Of a stretch of 64,000 nucleotides of DNA, positions 62,786 through 64,000 are shown piece by piece (the first letter of the stretch is position 1; every line of letters starts with the position of its first letter). The translations under genes were made by a program, and so were the position numbers. The DNA is taken from positions 86,353 to 150,352 of the forward strand of contig JAFWEW010000031.1 in NCBI GenBank assembly GCA_017512725.1, written 5' to 3'. This DNA comes from Solobacterium sp. (lineage in GTDB: Bacteria > Bacillota_I > Bacilli_A > Erysipelotrichales > Erysipelotrichaceae). The notes beneath the pieces are model-generated. The model did not search any database and was not told the origin of the DNA. It worked only from the letters and a program-made list of their open reading frames with translations.

Positions 62786-63454
62786 ATGAAAAAATTCCTT
62801 GCATGTGTATGCGCTGCGGTTCTCGCTGCAGGATGCGGAACATCCGCTGCTCCGACCGCATCCCAGAGTTCTGACAGTGTCGCTGCCAGTATGGGTGCCA
62901 AGTCACTTTCCGCTGCGGCGAATCTGCTTGCGAAGAAAGATGCCGGCGGGATCAGCGCTGCGGTAAACAGTGCGTCTTCCGTAGAGAATCCGTTTGGCGA
63001 CAATGATGTCAGTCCGTCGGATTTCTATGAGTTTGGAACGTTCTATTCCGATGGAATTCCGAGTGATGCAAATTTCCCTGCCCTGAAGTATGCGGAAGGT
63101 GGATGGAAATACTATCTCGACGTTGAGGATCCCGAAACCGGTGGAGTTACATGGAACGAGTTTGGTCTTGCGGATCTTTCCCTGGATTATGACAAGGAAC
63201 AGGTCATCATCGTCCTGCATCCGAGATATGCGGGCGATGGTTATGAACTGTATCCGGAAACAGATGAGGAAGTCGGCTATGAACCGTTTGCGGGAGGCTT
63301 TGATGAAAACGGCGCCCTCAAGCTGGCCGGCAATCATGTCGTTCTCTACATTACCAATTACTTCGCCTGGTCCGGTCGGGAATATGTCATGGCAGAATCC
63401 TGGTATTCCGAAGAATCCAGCGGTATCTTCCTTCTGACCAGAGGCCAGCAGTAG
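62786..63454 (+). CDS. Lipoprotein of unknown function
   Basis: The protein is 222 aa. AGGAGGTGA lies 7 bp from the ATG at 62786; an adjacent ATG at 62783 is possible. The signal peptide ends in lipobox LAAGC. A low-complexity Ala/Ser stretch (about 25-65) leads to an acidic aromatic-rich domain that I do not recognise. The stop is 3 bp before the zinc-ribbon gene. Confidence 0.75.
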   Translation: MKKFLACVCAAVLAAGCGTSAAPTASQSSDSVAASMGAKSLSAAANLLAKKDAGGISAAVNSASSVENPFGDNDVSPSDFYEFGTFYSDGIPSDANFPALKYAEGGWKYYLDVEDPETGGVTWNEFGLADLSLDYDKEQVIIVLHPRYAGDGYELYPETDEEVGYEPFAGGFDENGALKLAGNHVVLYITNYFAWSGREYVMAESWYSEESSGIFLLTRGQQ

Positions 63455-63457
63455 GAT

Positions 63458-63649
63458 ATGGCAAACTTTTGTACGAACTGCGGGAAACCGCTGAAACCGG
63501 AATATCACTTCTGCCCGGGCTGCGGCACTGCGGTTCCTCAGGATAAGATCACGATCCGGGAAGACGGCAAGGGTGGTCTGATCTTCGATGTGCCGGAAGG
63601 AACAACCGTCACGATCTCTGACGCGCCTCCCTCCGGGAAAACAGACTGA
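63458..63649 (+). CDS. Small zinc-ribbon protein
   Basis: The protein is 63 aa. One zinc ribbon (CTNCG/CPGCG) is followed by a short beta-rich tail with FDVPEGTTVTISD. It starts 3 bp after the lipoprotein stop and has only a weak TAGGAT site, so translation is probably coupled. Function unknown. Confidence 0.65.
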   Translation: MANFCTNCGKPLKPEYHFCPGCGTAVPQDKITIREDGKGGLIFDVPEGTTVTISDAPPSGKTD

Positions 63650-63662
63650 AAACCATTTCAAA

Positions 63663-63736
63663 GGGGCTGTAACGAAAAGGTGAATTGAGAAACAGAATTC
63701 TCAAGGATCCTGGAGTTACAGCTCCTTTTCCATGAT
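63663..63736. terminator. Hairpin that may also be an insertion-sequence end
   Basis: GGGGCTGTAAC pairs with GTTACAGCTCC, with TTGAGAA/TTCTCAA inside, followed by TTTTCC. It can terminate the zinc-ribbon gene. GGGGCTGTAAC also resembles IS1182-type ends, so it may mark the left boundary of the element whose transposase follows. Confidence 0.55.
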
Positions 63737-63829
63737 TGACCTGTTTCTTTTGTCAAAAATGCTTTTACAGATAGTGAGATCCTATAAAAATGCGCATTAT
63801 AAAAACATCATCACCTCAGAATCGTCTTT

Positions 63830-64000
63830 TTATGACATTATTTTCCTGAGTTTCTTATGGTGATATTTCATCAGATTGAATCCTGTACAGATCAGATACA
63901 GCTCGTTTTCCACATTTTCGAAACCGCGTCTGTGAAACCGTACATAATTCCAGTCTGTTTTTATTACGCCAAAGACTCCCTCTGCCTGAATGCACCGCTG
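63830..64000 (-). mobile_element. IS1182-like transposase, C-terminal end (cut by window edge)
   Basis: The last 56 codons are visible on the minus strand, starting at the window edge with QRCIQAEGVFGVIK, then RFHRRGFENVENELYLICTG and FNLMKYHHKK before TAA at 63830. This is the C-terminal part of the DDE transposase domain of the IS1182 family, including the Glu of the catalytic triad (QAEG). Whether the element is complete cannot be told from here. Confidence 0.8.

Noticed and set aside
1..64000. tRNA, rRNA, CRISPR arrays or prophage modules
   Set aside because: Nothing resembling tRNA cloverleaves, rRNA, direct repeat-spacer arrays or phage structural genes was seen.

Overview
The window looks like chromosomal DNA of a low-to-mid GC Gram-positive anaerobe (Bacillota; an Erysipelotrichia- or Clostridia-like gut bacterium is my best inference). 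The reasons are strong AGGAGG-type ribosome binding sites, many lipobox lipoproteins, intrinsic terminators with U-tracts, an ANTAR regulator beside glnA, glycyl-radical chemistry, acetolactate decarboxylase and zinc-ribbon membrane proteins. I saw no rRNA, tRNA, CRISPR array or origin. The only mobile DNA is the end of an IS1182-like transposase at the right edge.

Layout. 1-8.4 kb (minus strand): nitrogen assimilation, glnA - ANTAR regulator - gltB - gltD - asnB, with a GlnR/TnrA-like box and a terminator-like hairpin in the glnA leader. 8.5-9.3 kb: two small proteins with double-glycine (bacteriocin-type) leaders. 9.5-20.5 kb: lipoproteins, a helical repeat protein, an HD-GYP c-di-GMP phosphodiesterase operon (P-loop kinase, metallophosphoesterase, Pr6Pr-like membrane protein), small proteins and azlCD. 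20.6-33.2 kb: mostly plus-strand accessory metabolism, with four alpha/beta hydrolases, three GNATs, a TauE/SafE exporter, a PaaK-like ligase, an MFS exporter with a coupled leader ORF, alsD, and a structured leader that looks like an unassigned riboswitch. 33.5-38.9 kb: an aconitase-X / old-yellow-enzyme / cyclase / quinone-reductase group whose two divergent promoter regions share a conserved block. 39.1-44.1 kb: a zinc-ribbon protein and a pair of NHLM-type bacteriocin ABC transporters, the first with a C39-like domain that has lost its catalytic Cys and His. 44.2-47.6 kb: a LysR divergon with a hydrolase, an FMN reductase and a cyclophilin-like lipoprotein.

47.9-55.5 kb holds the most unusual pair. 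A 1135-aa protein has two solute-binding domains, PAS modules and a GGDEF domain. Next to it, a 1406-aa protein fuses a 12-TM amino-acid permease to PAS modules, a histidine kinase and two receivers. The two share a closely related PAS-PAS core but have different inputs and outputs, so one sensing core appears to have been wired to nutrient binding plus c-di-GMP in one case, and to a permease plus phosphorelay in the other. 55.6-62.6 kb: an RCC1-repeat membrane protein, then a DeoR / activase / YbiW-like glycyl radical enzyme / ROK kinase group that probably breaks down a sugar-like compound, and a histidine phosphatase. 62.8-64 kb: a lipoprotein, a zinc-ribbon protein and the transposase fragment.
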